Source of the DNA: Burkholderiales bacterium
Lineage (GTDB): Bacteria; Pseudomonadota; Gammaproteobacteria; Burkholderiales; Burkholderiaceae
Length of the DNA: 64,000 nt
Reading direction: 5' to 3'
Assembly: GCA_026225235.1 (NCBI GenBank)
Contig: JAMFSK010000137.1
Coordinates: 122,102-186,101, forward strand
The translations under genes and the position numbers were made by a program. This document shows positions 34,443-43,748 of this stretch, in pieces; the stretch's first letter is position 1; each line of letters opens with the position of its first letter. Below the pieces are notes generated by a model that saw only the letters and a program-made list of their open reading frames with translations, was not told the origin of the DNA and ran no database searches.

Positions 34443-37253
34443 TCACTGGAAGCGGTGATCGAACTCGAGCCAAAAGGCACGCCCGTAAGGCATGTAGTAG
34501 CCCACCGTGTAGTACGGCCAGCCGGCGGAGTCGTCGTGCTTGATCGTGTCGAGCAAGTTGTTAACGATCAGCATTGCCGACGTGTTTTTCGTGAATTGAT
34601 AGCTGACACTGAGGTTCGCCAAGGCGGTCGGCGAAAGATAGGCTGTCTCCGCGGCGTTGGGCACCTTGCCGTAGCGTTCCACCTGCAGCGTCGAGGTCCA
34701 CTTGGCGATCGACCACGTAAGGCTCACCATCAGCTTGTCCGGCCATTCAGGGTTGTCGGTCGGATTCTGCAAAGAGTGGAGCAAGTCCTGAGTCGGGCCG
34801 TTCGCGTATTGCTGGTACTTGTGAGTCAGTACCTTGGTGAAGTTGGCCGTCCACAGGAAGGTACCAAAACCTTGCGTGCGGATACGCCACTTGCTCCCAA
34901 CGTCGAAGCCGCTCGTGCGCTCCATCGCAGCGTTGATTGGGTTCACCAGTATCTCGTTGATCGCGCCTGGATTGAGCACGGCATTCTCGGGGTTGCGCAC
35001 GACGCGGCGAAACGCGTCCTGACAATCAGGTGAGCTTGCGTTGAGTACGCCAGTGCGGCAGTCCGATTCGGTGCGCAATAGGTTGTCTGGATCGATCACC
35101 GTGACGAGATTGTCGATGCGAATGTTGTAGTAGTCGGCCGAGACATCGAACTCAGATGACGGTGACCATACGAAGCCATATCCCCAGGACTTGCCGTTCT
35201 CCGGCTTCAGGTTCGGGTTCCCGGTCTGCACGTAATTGGCACCCGGTGACACGTTCGCGAACTCGCAGTTGCTGAGGGGTTCGCCAGCACGGTTGCACGC
35301 GTAGTAATCAGTCGTGCTTTCGTAGTAGCCCTTCGTTTGTCCCTGGTAAATGTAGTTCATGTCGGGAGCACGGAAGCTCGTCGCATAACTGCCCCGAACC
35401 AGTAAGGTATTGAGCGGACGGTACTCAAGCCCGAGGTTGTAGGTAAATTTGCTCGCGCTCTGTCCGTTGTAAGAGTAGTCGTCGAACCGGCCTGCGACAG
35501 TCGCGTCAAGCTGATGGAAAATCGGGATGTTCAACTCGAGCGCAGCCGCAAACCGCGAGCGGTTTCCACTGGCGTCCTGCACTCCCCCTGCGTTGTAGTA
35601 AGCACCCTGGTTGATCTGTGGATCATTCGTGTTGCTGAAGCCCTGCGTGCCATATTCGATCACCCCGGCAGCCTTGACCATGCCGGCCGGCAGCTTGAAC
35701 AGGTCACCATTCGCGCTGAGGCTTAGCGTCTGCGTCCACGAATTGTTCTGGCTCGCCGACTCGCCATAGAAGGAACTGAACTGCGCGGGCGTAAGCGGTG
35801 TTGAGAAGTGGCTTGCGTTCGGCGCGTAGATCGGCGTGCCATCGCCGGTCGTACCGAGCTGCGGGCCAAGGAAATAGTCATCGAGGCCAGCACGCAAACG
35901 CGGGGCGGTGGCACGGCTTTGGTAGCCCGATGCATCGTAGGCGGCCTCGTAGTTCCAGCTGCTATCGCCGAACTGTCCGCGCACGCCGAGCGTGAGATTC
36001 CCAGCGGCATCGTTCCATTCCTTGTCCCAGGTCGATGCACCCCCGATCTCTTCCGGCGAGAAGCGTTTGCTCCAGACTTCGTCAGCACCGGTCGTTTGAT
36101 TGAAGAAATATCCAGTGGTCGCAGCGGCGGAGGTCCAGCTCGGTCCACGAGTATTGTTCGTCGTCTGGTTCCACGCAACCGAGGCGGTGCCGAACAAGGT
36201 GGTCTTGTCGTTCAGACGATACTCAAGACCCCCGTAAAGATTCTGGCTTTCGTTGCCCGTCTGCGTCGTCCAGAAGTCAGGTTGAGCTTTGCCGCTACCG
36301 CAATATAAGCCGTTTTTTCCATTGACGGTCGAGACCGTGCCTCCGAACGCCCCGATGCTGCTCAATGCTCCACAGGCCGCGGTTCCGCCGAGGTACTGTC
36401 CGGTGTCAAGATTGCGGCGCGACCAGATTGAAGTGGGCGTCTCGCCTTCGAGCGTTGTCGAAGACATGAAATCACGTTGCGACGACCAGACAGGGTTGGT
36501 CTTGCTGAATTCGAGGCCGAAGATCGTGGTGAGGTCGCCGAAGTCCTTGCCCCCTGAGATCTGGACACGACCATTTCCGCCCCCGCCGTGTTCGGTCGTG
36601 CCGCCCTTGACGTTGATCTCGATGCCGCTCGCGTGCTTCTTCATGATGATGTTCACCACGCCTGCGATGGCGTCCGAGCCGTAAATGGCCGACGCGGCGC
36701 CGTTCAGGATCTCGATCCGGTCGACTAGCGCAGACGGGATATTCGCGAGATTGACGAAGTTGACATTGCCGTCATAGGCAACCGGATAATCTGCAACGCG
36801 GTGGCCATCTATGAGAATCAGCGTGTGGTTGGGACCGAGGCCGCGCAGGCTAATGGTATTTGCAGCCGGCGTAAAGGTATTCCCATAGTCGGCCCCTTGC
36901 GTAAAGCCGGTATTCTGGGTTTGCTGATTCAATGCGTCGAAGACATTCTTATATCCTTTATCTTCGAGGTCCTTGCTGGTGATAACCGTAACGCTGGTTG
37001 GCCCTTCTTTTTCAGAGCGCGGAATACGCGAACCGGTGACCACAACAGTGCCGAGATTGGCGTTGACCGTTGATGCTGGCGTGGGCGCTTGAGCTTTACC
37101 GGCATTATCGGTCGATATTACGGCCGACGCAGATTGGGCAACAGCGGCGTTTGTGCCATTGTCGACAGCCTGCACGGTCGGGGATACAGACAAAAGGGCG
37201 AGCGCCAGCGCGCCCAGTCCGATTGAATAGACTGAGGGTTTATTTGTTTTCAT
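34443..37253 (-). CDS. TonB-dependent outer-membrane receptor
   Basis: A 936-residue receptor: signal peptide, a TonB-box-like TVVVTGSRI, plug domain (TSVTVITSKDLED, SLRGLGPNHTLILIDGHRV, IYGSDAIAGVVNIIMK), then a 22-strand barrel ending in F (EFDHRFQ). Three cysteine pairs lie in predicted extracellular loops: 294/318, 653/663 and 732/744. No dedicated siderophore genes are near, so the ligand is unknown. It shares its transcription unit with the exported thioredoxin-like protein. Confidence 0.93.
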   Translation of the reverse strand: MKTNKPSVYSIGLGALALALLSVSPTVQAVDNGTNAAVAQSASAVISTDNAGKAQAPTPASTVNANLGTVVVTGSRIPRSEKEGPTSVTVITSKDLEDKGYKNVFDALNQQTQNTGFTQGADYGNTFTPAANTISLRGLGPNHTLILIDGHRVADYPVAYDGNVNFVNLANIPSALVDRIEILNGAASAIYGSDAIAGVVNIIMKKHASGIEINVKGGTTEHGGGGNGRVQISGGKDFGDLTTIFGLEFSKTNPVWSSQRDFMSSTTLEGETPTSIWSRRNLDTGQYLGGTAACGALSSIGAFGGTVSTVNGKNGLYCGSGKAQPDFWTTQTGNESQNLYGGLEYRLNDKTTLFGTASVAWNQTTNNTRGPSWTSAAATTGYFFNQTTGADEVWSKRFSPEEIGGASTWDKEWNDAAGNLTLGVRGQFGDSSWNYEAAYDASGYQSRATAPRLRAGLDDYFLGPQLGTTGDGTPIYAPNASHFSTPLTPAQFSSFYGESASQNNSWTQTLSLSANGDLFKLPAGMVKAAGVIEYGTQGFSNTNDPQINQGAYYNAGGVQDASGNRSRFAAALELNIPIFHQLDATVAGRFDDYSYNGQSASKFTYNLGLEYRPLNTLLVRGSYATSFRAPDMNYIYQGQTKGYYESTTDYYACNRAGEPLSNCEFANVSPGANYVQTGNPNLKPENGKSWGYGFVWSPSSEFDVSADYYNIRIDNLVTVIDPDNLLRTESDCRTGVLNASSPDCQDAFRRVVRNPENAVLNPGAINEILVNPINAAMERTSGFDVGSKWRIRTQGFGTFLWTANFTKVLTHKYQQYANGPTQDLLHSLQNPTDNPEWPDKLMVSLTWSIAKWTSTLQVERYGKVPNAAETAYLSPTALANLSVSYQFTKNTSAMLIVNNLLDTIKHDDSAGWPYYTVGYYMPYGRAFWLEFDHRFQ

Positions 37254-37793
37254 GTACTTTCATTGCAATGGCGATTTTGTCGCCATCCCGGTATTTAACC
37301 CCTGTCTTCCGAGGGGCAAACTTCAGTCGTGTTGCTGAGTGTGGCGCACGATATCAAGCTTTCAGAAATATTTGAATATGTGACGACGCATTTCAATAGA
37401 ATTAATCCAGCTATCTATATCTGGATCTGACTTTCGTTCGCGCGCATGGGCGTTTGATGTATTCAAGTATTTTATTTATTTGTTTTTGCCGACTTGGGGA
37501 AAGAGGCGCGCGGCGGGACTTGACATTCGTTACCCACGGGACTTGCCATCGAATAATCGCCGATCGTCAATACGTGGCGGAATACCTGAGGACACCGTGA
37601 TATTTACGAGTATGGAAAGAATTCCAGAAATGCGCATTTGTGATTTCCCCCGGAGATGACTAGGTTCACTGGTCGTGCCCTTTCGCAGAGATCCGGATGA
37701 TGCCAAGGGGTGACGCTGAAAGATGTGGGTGCCGAACGCCGGCGTCCGCGCGAGTCACTGCACGAAATGGTTTCTACAAGGTGATGAATCAAG
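37254..37793. other. AT-richer gap between the TonB receptor and DUF4096 genes
   Basis: About 540 bases with lower GC than the surroundings and no supported gene. It must contain the receptor promoter and that of the DUF4096 gene. A direct repeat GGGACTTG occurs at 37516 and 37539 (23 bases apart), the first copy continuing into TTGACA-like sequence. I see no further structure. Confidence 0.4.
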
Positions 37794-38195
37794 ATGTTTA
37801 ACGATTTGACAGACAGCGAGTGGATGCTGGTCCGAGATCTGTTTGAGAAAGGCTCAGGATCGGGCGAACGACGCGGGCGCCCGCCTATCGAGGCGCGGGT
37901 CGTCGTCAACGCTGTGCTTTGGATCGTGGCATCACGCGAAGGCTGGTCGAAGCTCCCCGGCCGGTTTCCATCACAGCCGACGTGCCGTCGCCGCTTTGAG
38001 AAGTGGGAGACCGATGGCACGTTAGCCGAATTAGTCAGGCGGCTTCGAGCGAGCGGCCGCGAGATTAAGCAGCGCGACAAGGCTCGCAGCGCGGTTAGAA
38101 AACCCACAGTACTCGCGTTCTACGACCGCTCGCGTGGCGCGTTTTGGACTAATCCGGCATCGTGGAGCCCCAGCCAAACGGAACAGTCTCGCTAA
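37794..38195 (+). CDS. DUF4096 (IS5/IS402 transposase N-terminal-like) stand-alone protein
   Basis: A 133-residue protein matching the DUF4096 N-terminal domain of IS402-type transposases: LTDSEWMLVRDLFE, RRGRPPIEARVVVNAVLWIV, and PTCRRRFEKWETDGTL. No DDE catalytic domain follows in any frame, and the C-terminus (DRSRGAFWTNPASW) resembles, from memory, that of stand-alone DUF4096 proteins common in Burkholderia. I therefore think it is a complete DNA-binding protein, possibly domesticated, rather than an IS remnant. No terminal inverted repeats are seen. Confidence 0.65.
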   Translation: MFNDLTDSEWMLVRDLFEKGSGSGERRGRPPIEARVVVNAVLWIVASREGWSKLPGRFPSQPTCRRRFEKWETDGTLAELVRRLRASGREIKQRDKARSAVRKPTVLAFYDRSRGAFWTNPASWSPSQTEQSR

Positions 38196-38327
38196 ACCGG
38201 TTGAGCGCGACCGCCAGTCGGGTCGTCGCACTCCTTTTGCCCGTACCCGCTGTTATGCGGGCGGCACCCAATGCGTTTAAGCGCGGCGAACAGACCAACG
38301 GCTCGGGCAGCACTCAACCTTTCCGCG

Positions 38328-38771
38328 CTAGTAAGCGTAGAAAATTTGAAGCGCTTGGACAAAGCCCCAGAAACTTGAAGGGCGACGCATATGACCGTCG
38401 TAACCCACAGCCTTAAGCGTGGCGACATCGTCCTCGGGCAGCAGACCGCTGATTGCGAAGAACAAGCGGCGATCCGCTCCAAGCATTGCGCTGATTTCGC
38501 GAATCAATTGATACTGTCGCCGGTTGTCGAGGCGTGTATCCAAAAGGAAGGCCTGCGGCTCCCATGCCTGCGCCGTTTTGCGAAAGTCTTGCAGCGTAGT
38601 GGTGTGATAAGAAGCAAAGCCCTTCAGGCGAAGTAAGAGTGCCAATGACTCGCCCATGGTCCTGTCGGCATGCATCAGCAGTACACGCCTTGCACTGCTT
38701 GTGGTGGGGCATCGTTTGCCGTTCCAAAGCGCAAAAACGTGCTCCTCGCCTACCGGCGCGCGTACGCTCAT
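38328..38771 (-). CDS. Stand-alone receiver-domain protein, atypical
   Basis: A 147-residue protein with a receiver domain at about residues 30-145: the first strand RVLLMHADRT, the phospho-acceptor in LLDTRLDN, serine in FFAISGL, and an arginine (MRRPSS) where receivers have the conserved lysine. There is no output domain. The start at 38771 gives a GGAG site; an upstream in-frame start adds a glycine-rich stretch. A second such protein is encoded 0.4 kb upstream on the same strand; the two share the Lys-to-Arg change. Confidence 0.6.
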   Translation of the reverse strand: MSVRAPVGEEHVFALWNGKRCPTTSSARRVLLMHADRTMGESLALLLRLKGFASYHTTTLQDFRKTAQAWEPQAFLLDTRLDNRRQYQLIREISAMLGADRRLFFAISGLLPEDDVATLKAVGYDGHMRRPSSFWGFVQALQIFYAY

Positions 38772-38879
38772 TGTGTCTCCGCCACCCCGGCCGTAACCAC
38801 CCGGGATACTCACCTTTCTCCCAGACGCCGACCCATCGGCCAGACCTGAAGTCGCGCAGGGTGTATCGCTGATTTTCCG

Positions 38880-39188
38880 CTATTCACGGAGAATAAGAGC
38901 GCTCATTGCGGAGCAGACTATCAGACGAACGAATTCAAAGCCGGGCCTCGATGCGCTTTTTGTCTGCGCGCGATTCGTTCGCGCGCTTTCAATGTCAGCC
39001 GATGACAAGGTAAGTTCGGCCGCCTCCCTTATTTCGTCCTCAAGTTCGCTCCGCAAGTTGATGCGGCTTTGACCCGAGGAGTTGGTCAGTGAGATGCTCA
39101 CTGCAAATTTGCATGCCATGCGGTCACTGCGATCGGATTCGAGGGTAGCGGTCTCAGTTATCTCCCCTCGATTTCCAGCGCCAGCCAT
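38880..39188 (-). CDS. Hypothetical protein between two receiver genes
   Basis: A 102-residue open frame from an ATG at 39188, lying 12 bases after the upstream receiver gene and on the same strand. I recognise no family; the centre is charged and the C-terminus (FVRLIVCSAMSALIL) is hydrophobic. The ribosome site is weak. Position between two related genes is the only support. Confidence 0.3.
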   Translation of the reverse strand: MAGAGNRGEITETATLESDRSDRMACKFAVSISLTNSSGQSRINLRSELEDEIREAAELTLSSADIESARTNRAQTKSASRPGFEFVRLIVCSAMSALILRE

Positions 39189-39200
39189 CAAAGATGGTAC

Positions 39201-39605
39201 TCACTGCCGGAATATCAAATCAAGGAGCTGTTGCAATGAGGCAGGCCGGGGTATCGACCAGTCGTAGCCTTCCCTCAAGAGTTCACAGTGCGTCTGACTC
39301 AGCGGCCCATTAGTCAATGCGACTAAGGTGATGGAGTGGGCGATCTTTCGTATCCGGATTGCGGAATCCCGAAAATTGACGTTACGGATCGACGCATCTA
39401 CAAAGGCGAGAGTGGACCGGAAACTGTGTACGACTGCCTCAATTTCGCTCCAATCGGTCAGGGCGACAGCCTGAATGCCCCTAGAGCGAAGCGAGATTCG
39501 AAGCGAGCTGGCGACAACCTGATCGGTATGCAATAGAAGGACGCGCGGAGACAGAGGAATGAAGCCCCTGGCCCATTCGTCGCCTTCGGCATTAACGCGA
39601 GTCAT
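39201..39605 (-). CDS. Stand-alone receiver-domain protein, atypical (second copy)
   Basis: A 134-residue receiver-like protein: PRVLLLHTDQV first strand, AFVDASIRN acceptor region with Asp, LVALTNG with threonine, and a SIPRPAS segment in which arginine replaces the conserved lysine. No DNA-binding or catalytic output is attached. It resembles the protein at 38328-38771 in layout but is clearly diverged. A role as a phosphate sink or as a non-phosphorylated interaction domain is possible. Confidence 0.55.
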   Translation of the reverse strand: MTRVNAEGDEWARGFIPLSPRVLLLHTDQVVASSLRISLRSRGIQAVALTDWSEIEAVVHSFRSTLAFVDASIRNVNFRDSAIRIRKIAHSITLVALTNGPLSQTHCELLREGYDWSIPRPASLQQLLDLIFRQ

Positions 39606-40249
39606 CCCGCGGCTGACTGCCCGGGAGGGCGGTCGGTTTCAAAGGATTTTCCCCTTCCGCGGCTCCGCCACGAGAGGAAACGTAGACCACGACCTTTTGC
39701 ACGCATCATTTCAGAAAGGGAGAGGTCGTCTGAATGTGAGTCGGAAGGCAACGTCTGCCAATCTTCGCACGCCATCCCGCACGACGGCCCGACGGCTCCT
39801 GGCCACATCCAGGCCCTGACGATCAGCGCGGCAGAGGTTTCTGCCTGGCGCCTCAGGGGTGAAGGCGGAACGAGCACCATGCCCAAGCTGCCTTTGAGGC
39901 GTGCCGCGCGAGGGTATTAGTCATAGTAGTCGATTCGAATATGTCGCGGCGCGATTTACGGAGCGCGCAAAAAACGCCTTCCGTCGAATACTCCGTCTAG
40001 CTCATTTTTGGAAGTGACCTTAGGCCAACATCCGCACGCGCTAAGCGGTTATTCAACAGTACGGGTCCAAAGCGGCGACCCAACTCGGCTCCTCATCTTC
40101 GTTACGAAGGGTCGGTCATTTGACCGATACCGCGCCGGCGGCGCGGCAACCATACTGCTCACCGAGTCAGAGCCGAATAGACCGGTAGCGCGACTCCGGT
40201 TTCTTCCCTGCAGCATCACGCGAACCGCCCAACGGCCCGAATACGCCCT
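39606..40249. other. Sparse gap before the cytochrome b cluster
   Basis: About 640 bases in which only short open frames occur (39602-39886 on minus, 40008-40253 on plus); neither looks like a known protein or has a good ribosome site. The end should contain the promoter for the exported-peptide/cytochrome genes. Confidence 0.4.
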
Positions 40250-40363
40250 ATGAAACGCTCCCTGACCGCGCATCTCCTGTTCGCCGGCGCCAGTCTTGCT
40301 GCCCCCGCAGTCGCGGCCACGAGGGCGCTCAATCTTTACCCTGTTGTCAGGGAACCGCTTTGA
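40250..40363 (+). CDS. Small exported peptide coupled to cytochrome b561
   Basis: A 37-residue frame starting at ATG 40250 that reads as a signal peptide (MKRSLTAHLLFAGASLAAP, cleavage after AVAA) plus about 14 residues. Its TGA stop (40361-40363) overlaps the TTG start of the cytochrome b gene (40360) as TTGA, which argues that it is translated and couples that gene. Function unknown; it may be a leader peptide or a shortened exported protein. Confidence 0.5.
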   Translation: MKRSLTAHLLFAGASLAAPAVAATRALNLYPVVREPL

Positions 40364-40953
40364 ATCAAGTCACTATTCACCCCGTATGGGTTCGCATTTT
40401 TCACTGGGTCAATGCCTCAGCCGTGGTCGCCATGTGCCTGAGTGGCTGGCAGGTGTATAACGCCTCCCCCATCTTCCCCGCAATCCGGTTCCCAGCGTCC
40501 ATCACCCTGGGCGGGTGGCTCGGCGGTGCCCTGCTTTGGCACTTCGCGGTGATGTGGATACTGGTCGCAAACTTTCTGGCCTATCTGGGCCTCGGCATCG
40601 CAACGGGACGTCTGCGCGAGAAACTATTCCCCGTCAGCGTGCGTGCCATCGCTTCCGATCTCGTTGCAGCACTGCGAGGCAAACTCAGCCACGGTGACCT
40701 CAGCCATTACAACGCCGTCCAGAAGGTCGCCTATCTTGTCGTGATTGCCGATATCGCCCTGGTGGTGTTGTCCGGGCTGACGATCTGGAAGCCGGTTCAG
40801 TTCCCGGTCCTGCGGACCTTGATGGGAGGCTTCGATAACGCACGCATCGTTCATTTTGTCGCCATGAGCGTGCTCGTCGGTTTCTTCGCCATACACGTGG
40901 TGATGGTCGCCCTCGTTCCGCGATCGTTACTCACCATGATTCGAGGCCGCTAA
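40360..40953 (+). CDS. Cytochrome b561-type membrane protein
   Basis: A 197-residue four-helix di-haem cytochrome b (cytochrome_B561/Ni-Fe hydrogenase b subunit type): HPVWVRIFHWVNA, WHFAVMWIL, and HFVAMSVLVGFFAIHVVMV supply haem histidines. The start codon is TTG, behind AGGGAA, overlapping the exported-peptide stop. It precedes by 2 bases a molybdopterin oxidoreductase gene, and probably passes electrons between the quinone pool and that enzyme. Confidence 0.87.
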   Translation: MNQVTIHPVWVRIFHWVNASAVVAMCLSGWQVYNASPIFPAIRFPASITLGGWLGGALLWHFAVMWILVANFLAYLGLGIATGRLREKLFPVSVRAIASDLVAALRGKLSHGDLSHYNAVQKVAYLVVIADIALVVLSGLTIWKPVQFPVLRTLMGGFDNARIVHFVAMSVLVGFFAIHVVMVALVPRSLLTMIRGR

Positions 40954-40955
40954 CC

Positions 40956-41747
40956 ATGAACGCTCGAACAAATTCACGGACATCCGATCCGGCTTACCAG
41001 CCAGACGCAGCATCGATCATCAAGGACGCGCAACAAGAACTTCAATCGTCTTCGCGGCGTTTGCTGGGCAAGCGAATCCTCTCGCTGGGCGGCCTAATGC
41101 TTTTGTCGGGTTGCGACCTGACGAGTGACAAGTCCGTCGACACCATGCTGCGCAGAATGTCTTCGTTCAATGACGATGCTCAAGCGCTGCTGTTCGATCC
41201 ACGCAAGCTGGCGCCGACGTATCCGGAATCGATGATCACGCGACCGTTTCCGTTCAACGCCTACTACGACATTGATCAGGTGCCGGATGTCGATGCGCAA
41301 GCCTATCGCCTCGAACTCAAGGGGAGGGTCAAAGGCAAACTCGTCTGGACGCTCGACGAACTGCGTGCGTTGCCGCAAGTGAGCCAGGTTACCCGGCACA
41401 TCTGTATCGAGGGATGGAGCGCAATCGGAAAATGGGGTGGAGTGCGGTTCTCCGACTTTCTCTTGCGAGCCGGGGCCGATACCACCGCGAAGTACGTCGC
41501 ATTGCACTGCGCGGACAGCTACTGGACGAGCATCGACATGCCGACGGCACTGCATCCTCAAACGCAGCTCACGCTGACCTATGACGGCAACACCCTGCCC
41601 GCGAAATACGGCTTCCCAATGAAGCTGCGCATGCCTACCAAGCTGGGATACAAAAACCCGAAGCACATCGTCGCCATCACAGTAACCAATGAGTTTCCCG
41701 GCGGTTATTGGGAAAACCAGGGTTACAACTGGTTCGGCGGCTCCTGA
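40956..41747 (+). CDS. Molybdopterin-dependent oxidoreductase (MsrP/sulfite oxidase-like)
   Basis: A 263-residue protein of the sulfite oxidase/YedY molybdopterin domain: RHICIEGWSAIGKWGGV contains the Mo-ligand cysteine, and YGFPMKLRMPTKLGYKNPK the cofactor-binding arginine/lysine region. The N-terminus has a Tat-like SRRLLGK (Arg34-35) followed by a hydrophobic stretch and LLSGC (Cys53), suggesting Tat export and possible lipidation. With the cytochrome b it forms a respiratory-type pair resembling MsrPQ-like systems. The substrate is unknown. Confidence 0.88.
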   Translation: MNARTNSRTSDPAYQPDAASIIKDAQQELQSSSRRLLGKRILSLGGLMLLSGCDLTSDKSVDTMLRRMSSFNDDAQALLFDPRKLAPTYPESMITRPFPFNAYYDIDQVPDVDAQAYRLELKGRVKGKLVWTLDELRALPQVSQVTRHICIEGWSAIGKWGGVRFSDFLLRAGADTTAKYVALHCADSYWTSIDMPTALHPQTQLTLTYDGNTLPAKYGFPMKLRMPTKLGYKNPKHIVAITVTNEFPGGYWENQGYNWFGGS

Positions 41748-41802
41748 GCCACAAGCCCAGGATTTATTTAATCGCAACCGCAACACACCCTACGGAGCAC
41801 CT

Positions 41803-42417
41803 ATGTCCTTTCGCCTCAAACTCACTGTTTCTTTTGTCGCACTGACACTCGCTGGCGCTGCATTCGCTCAATCTTCCGCCGGTAAGCCCGAGCGGATCCG
41901 CGGCGAGATCGTGTCTTTTTCGGGTAGCACGCTGCAGGTACACCGTCGCAGCGGTGACACCGTCACTGTTGAAATGAAGGATTCGACCGCTCTGAACGCG
42001 GTGAAAGCGATCCAGCTCTCCGATATCAAGCCCGGCTCATACGTCGGCACGGCAGCGACGCCAGGCCCGGACGGCAAGCTGACTGCGAAGGAAGTTTTGG
42101 TTTTCCCGGAAGCCGCACGCGGTACGGGCGAAGGCCACTATGCGTGGGATCTTGGCGCGAACAGTTCAATGACGAACGCTAACGTGGATACCGTTGTGGA
42201 AGGGACTAGCGGGCGTGATCTGAAGCTCTCGTACAAGGGCGGCACCAACACCATCAACGTGCCGACCAACGTCCCGGTCGTGACGCTCATCCCGGCTACC
42301 CGCGATGACTTGACAGCGGGCAAGAAGGTGTTCGTCGTCGCAACCCCAGGGAAAAGTGGCTCCTATGACGGGATTTTCGTCGTAGTCGAGAAGGACGGCG
42401 CGGCACCCCCGATGTAA
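41803..42417 (+). CDS. DUF5666-like exported protein
   Basis: A 204-residue protein with signal peptide MSFRLKLTVSFVALTLAGAAFA, then beta-rich OB-like repeats (IRGEIVSFSGSTLQVHRRSG; VKAIQLSDIKPGSYVGTA; ATRDDLTAGKKVFVVA) in the style of DUF5666. The ATG at 41803 follows CGGAGCACCT; the in-frame extension to 41689 overlaps the oxidoreductase. It is the last gene of the peptide-cytochrome-molybdoenzyme unit, 55 bases behind, so may be an exported partner. Confidence 0.75.
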   Translation: MSFRLKLTVSFVALTLAGAAFAQSSAGKPERIRGEIVSFSGSTLQVHRRSGDTVTVEMKDSTALNAVKAIQLSDIKPGSYVGTAATPGPDGKLTAKEVLVFPEAARGTGEGHYAWDLGANSSMTNANVDTVVEGTSGRDLKLSYKGGTNTINVPTNVPVVTLIPATRDDLTAGKKVFVVATPGKSGSYDGIFVVVEKDGAAPPM

Positions 42418-42565
42418 ATTCGATTGGGGGCGCGACGGGTTCCGGTGACAGCTCCGGGTCTGTTGGCCCGGGCCGCAGGAACCTGCCCTCGCGCATGATC
42501 GTTGCTCCCCCGTCGAACCCCGAATATGACCGCCAGGTCGGCGGCAAATTCGGGTCAGTTCCTCA

Positions 42566-43720
42566 TCAGGCGCGGTTTCGGTTGTAGACGTCGAGAAACA
42601 CAGCGGCCAACAAGACAAGCCCTTTGATGACTTGCTGATAATCGATGCCAATGCCCATGATCGACATGCCGTTATTCATCACGCCCATGATGAAAGCACC
42701 GATCACCGCACCCACCACCTTACCCACCCCGCCGGAAGCCGATGCTCCGCCGATGAAACAGGCCGCGATCACATCAAGCTCGAAACCGAGGCCAGCTTTT
42801 GGCGTTGCCGTGTTCAAACGTGCGGCGAAAATCAGACCCGCCACCGCCGCCAGTACACCCATGTTCACGAAGGTCAGGAACGACAAACGCGGGGTGTTTA
42901 CGCCCGACAGACGCGTGGCCTTCTCGTTGCCGCCCAGCGCATAGATGCGGCGGCCGATCGTCGTGCGATTGGTCACGAACTGATAAATCAGAATCAGCAC
43001 GGCCATCAGGATCAACACGTCGGGCAAGCCCTTGTACGTGGAAAGCAGGTAGCACAGATACGTCACCACGCCCGCGAACAACGCGTTCTTCACCACAAAC
43101 AACGCGATGGGTTCGACGTCCATGCCGTGCGCCTTTGTCTTGCGACGCTTGCGCATCTCGGCCGCGACCAGCCCCAGCGCCAGGACAATGCCCAGGATCA
43201 GCGACAACACGCGCACGTTGGTGCCACCGAACGGATCGGGTAGGAATCCGGTGCTGATTCGCTGAAATTGTGAGGGAAACGGCCCAACCGATTGGCCTTG
43301 CAACAGTGCCAGGGCGAGGCCCTTGAACACGAGCATCCCCGCCAGCGTCACGATAAAGGACGGAATGCGTGCGTAAGCGACGAACCAGCCCTGCGCGGCG
43401 CCGATCAACGCGCCCACCAGCAGCGCTACGATGATCGTCGGCACGACAGGCCATGCGTACTGCACGATCAGCACTGCAGCCAGTCCACCGATAAAGCCGG
43501 AAACCGATCCCACGGACAGGTCGATATAGCCAGCCACGATGACAAGCAGCATGCCCAACGCCATAACGACGATGTAGCTGTTTTGCAGAACCAGATTGGT
43601 GATGTTCAGCGGCTGCATCAGCACGCCGTCGGTCTCAAACTGGAAGAATCCCATGATGACGACCAACGATAACAGCAGGCCGTAGTCACGCAGATTGTTT
43701 TTTAGAAAGCCGAGTTTCAT
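42566..43720 (-). CDS. gguB: Sugar ABC transporter permease (GguB/MmsB-like)
   Basis: A 384-residue membrane protein with about ten helices and family motifs GYIDLSVGSVSGF and ALGGNEKATRLSGVN, then FIGGASASGGVGKV. It matches the permease of ChvE-associated multiple-sugar importers (GguB/MmsB, XylH relatives). It follows gguA by 28 bases in a chvE-gguA-gguB operon that imports arabinose, xylose, galactose and similar sugars. Confidence 0.93.
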   Translation of the reverse strand: MKLGFLKNNLRDYGLLLSLVVIMGFFQFETDGVLMQPLNITNLVLQNSYIVVMALGMLLVIVAGYIDLSVGSVSGFIGGLAAVLIVQYAWPVVPTIIVALLVGALIGAAQGWFVAYARIPSFIVTLAGMLVFKGLALALLQGQSVGPFPSQFQRISTGFLPDPFGGTNVRVLSLILGIVLALGLVAAEMRKRRKTKAHGMDVEPIALFVVKNALFAGVVTYLCYLLSTYKGLPDVLILMAVLILIYQFVTNRTTIGRRIYALGGNEKATRLSGVNTPRLSFLTFVNMGVLAAVAGLIFAARLNTATPKAGLGFELDVIAACFIGGASASGGVGKVVGAVIGAFIMGVMNNGMSIMGIGIDYQQVIKGLVLLAAVFLDVYNRNRA

Positions 43721-43748
43721 GAAATGGCCTTGATTCGAAAGAGAAGTG

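Noticed and set aside
39602..39886. A 94-residue minus-strand frame
   Set aside because: No recognisable domain, no ribosome site, overlaps the upstream part of the receiver gene.
37254..40249. A transposon or genomic island around the DUF4096 gene
   Set aside because: No inverted or target-site repeats and no catalytic transposase domain were seen; only gene sparsity suggests it.
40008..40253. An 81-residue frame ending in an ATGA overlap with the exported-peptide ATG
   Set aside because: Starts with TTG, has no ribosome site and no protein-like pattern; the overlap alone is weak support.
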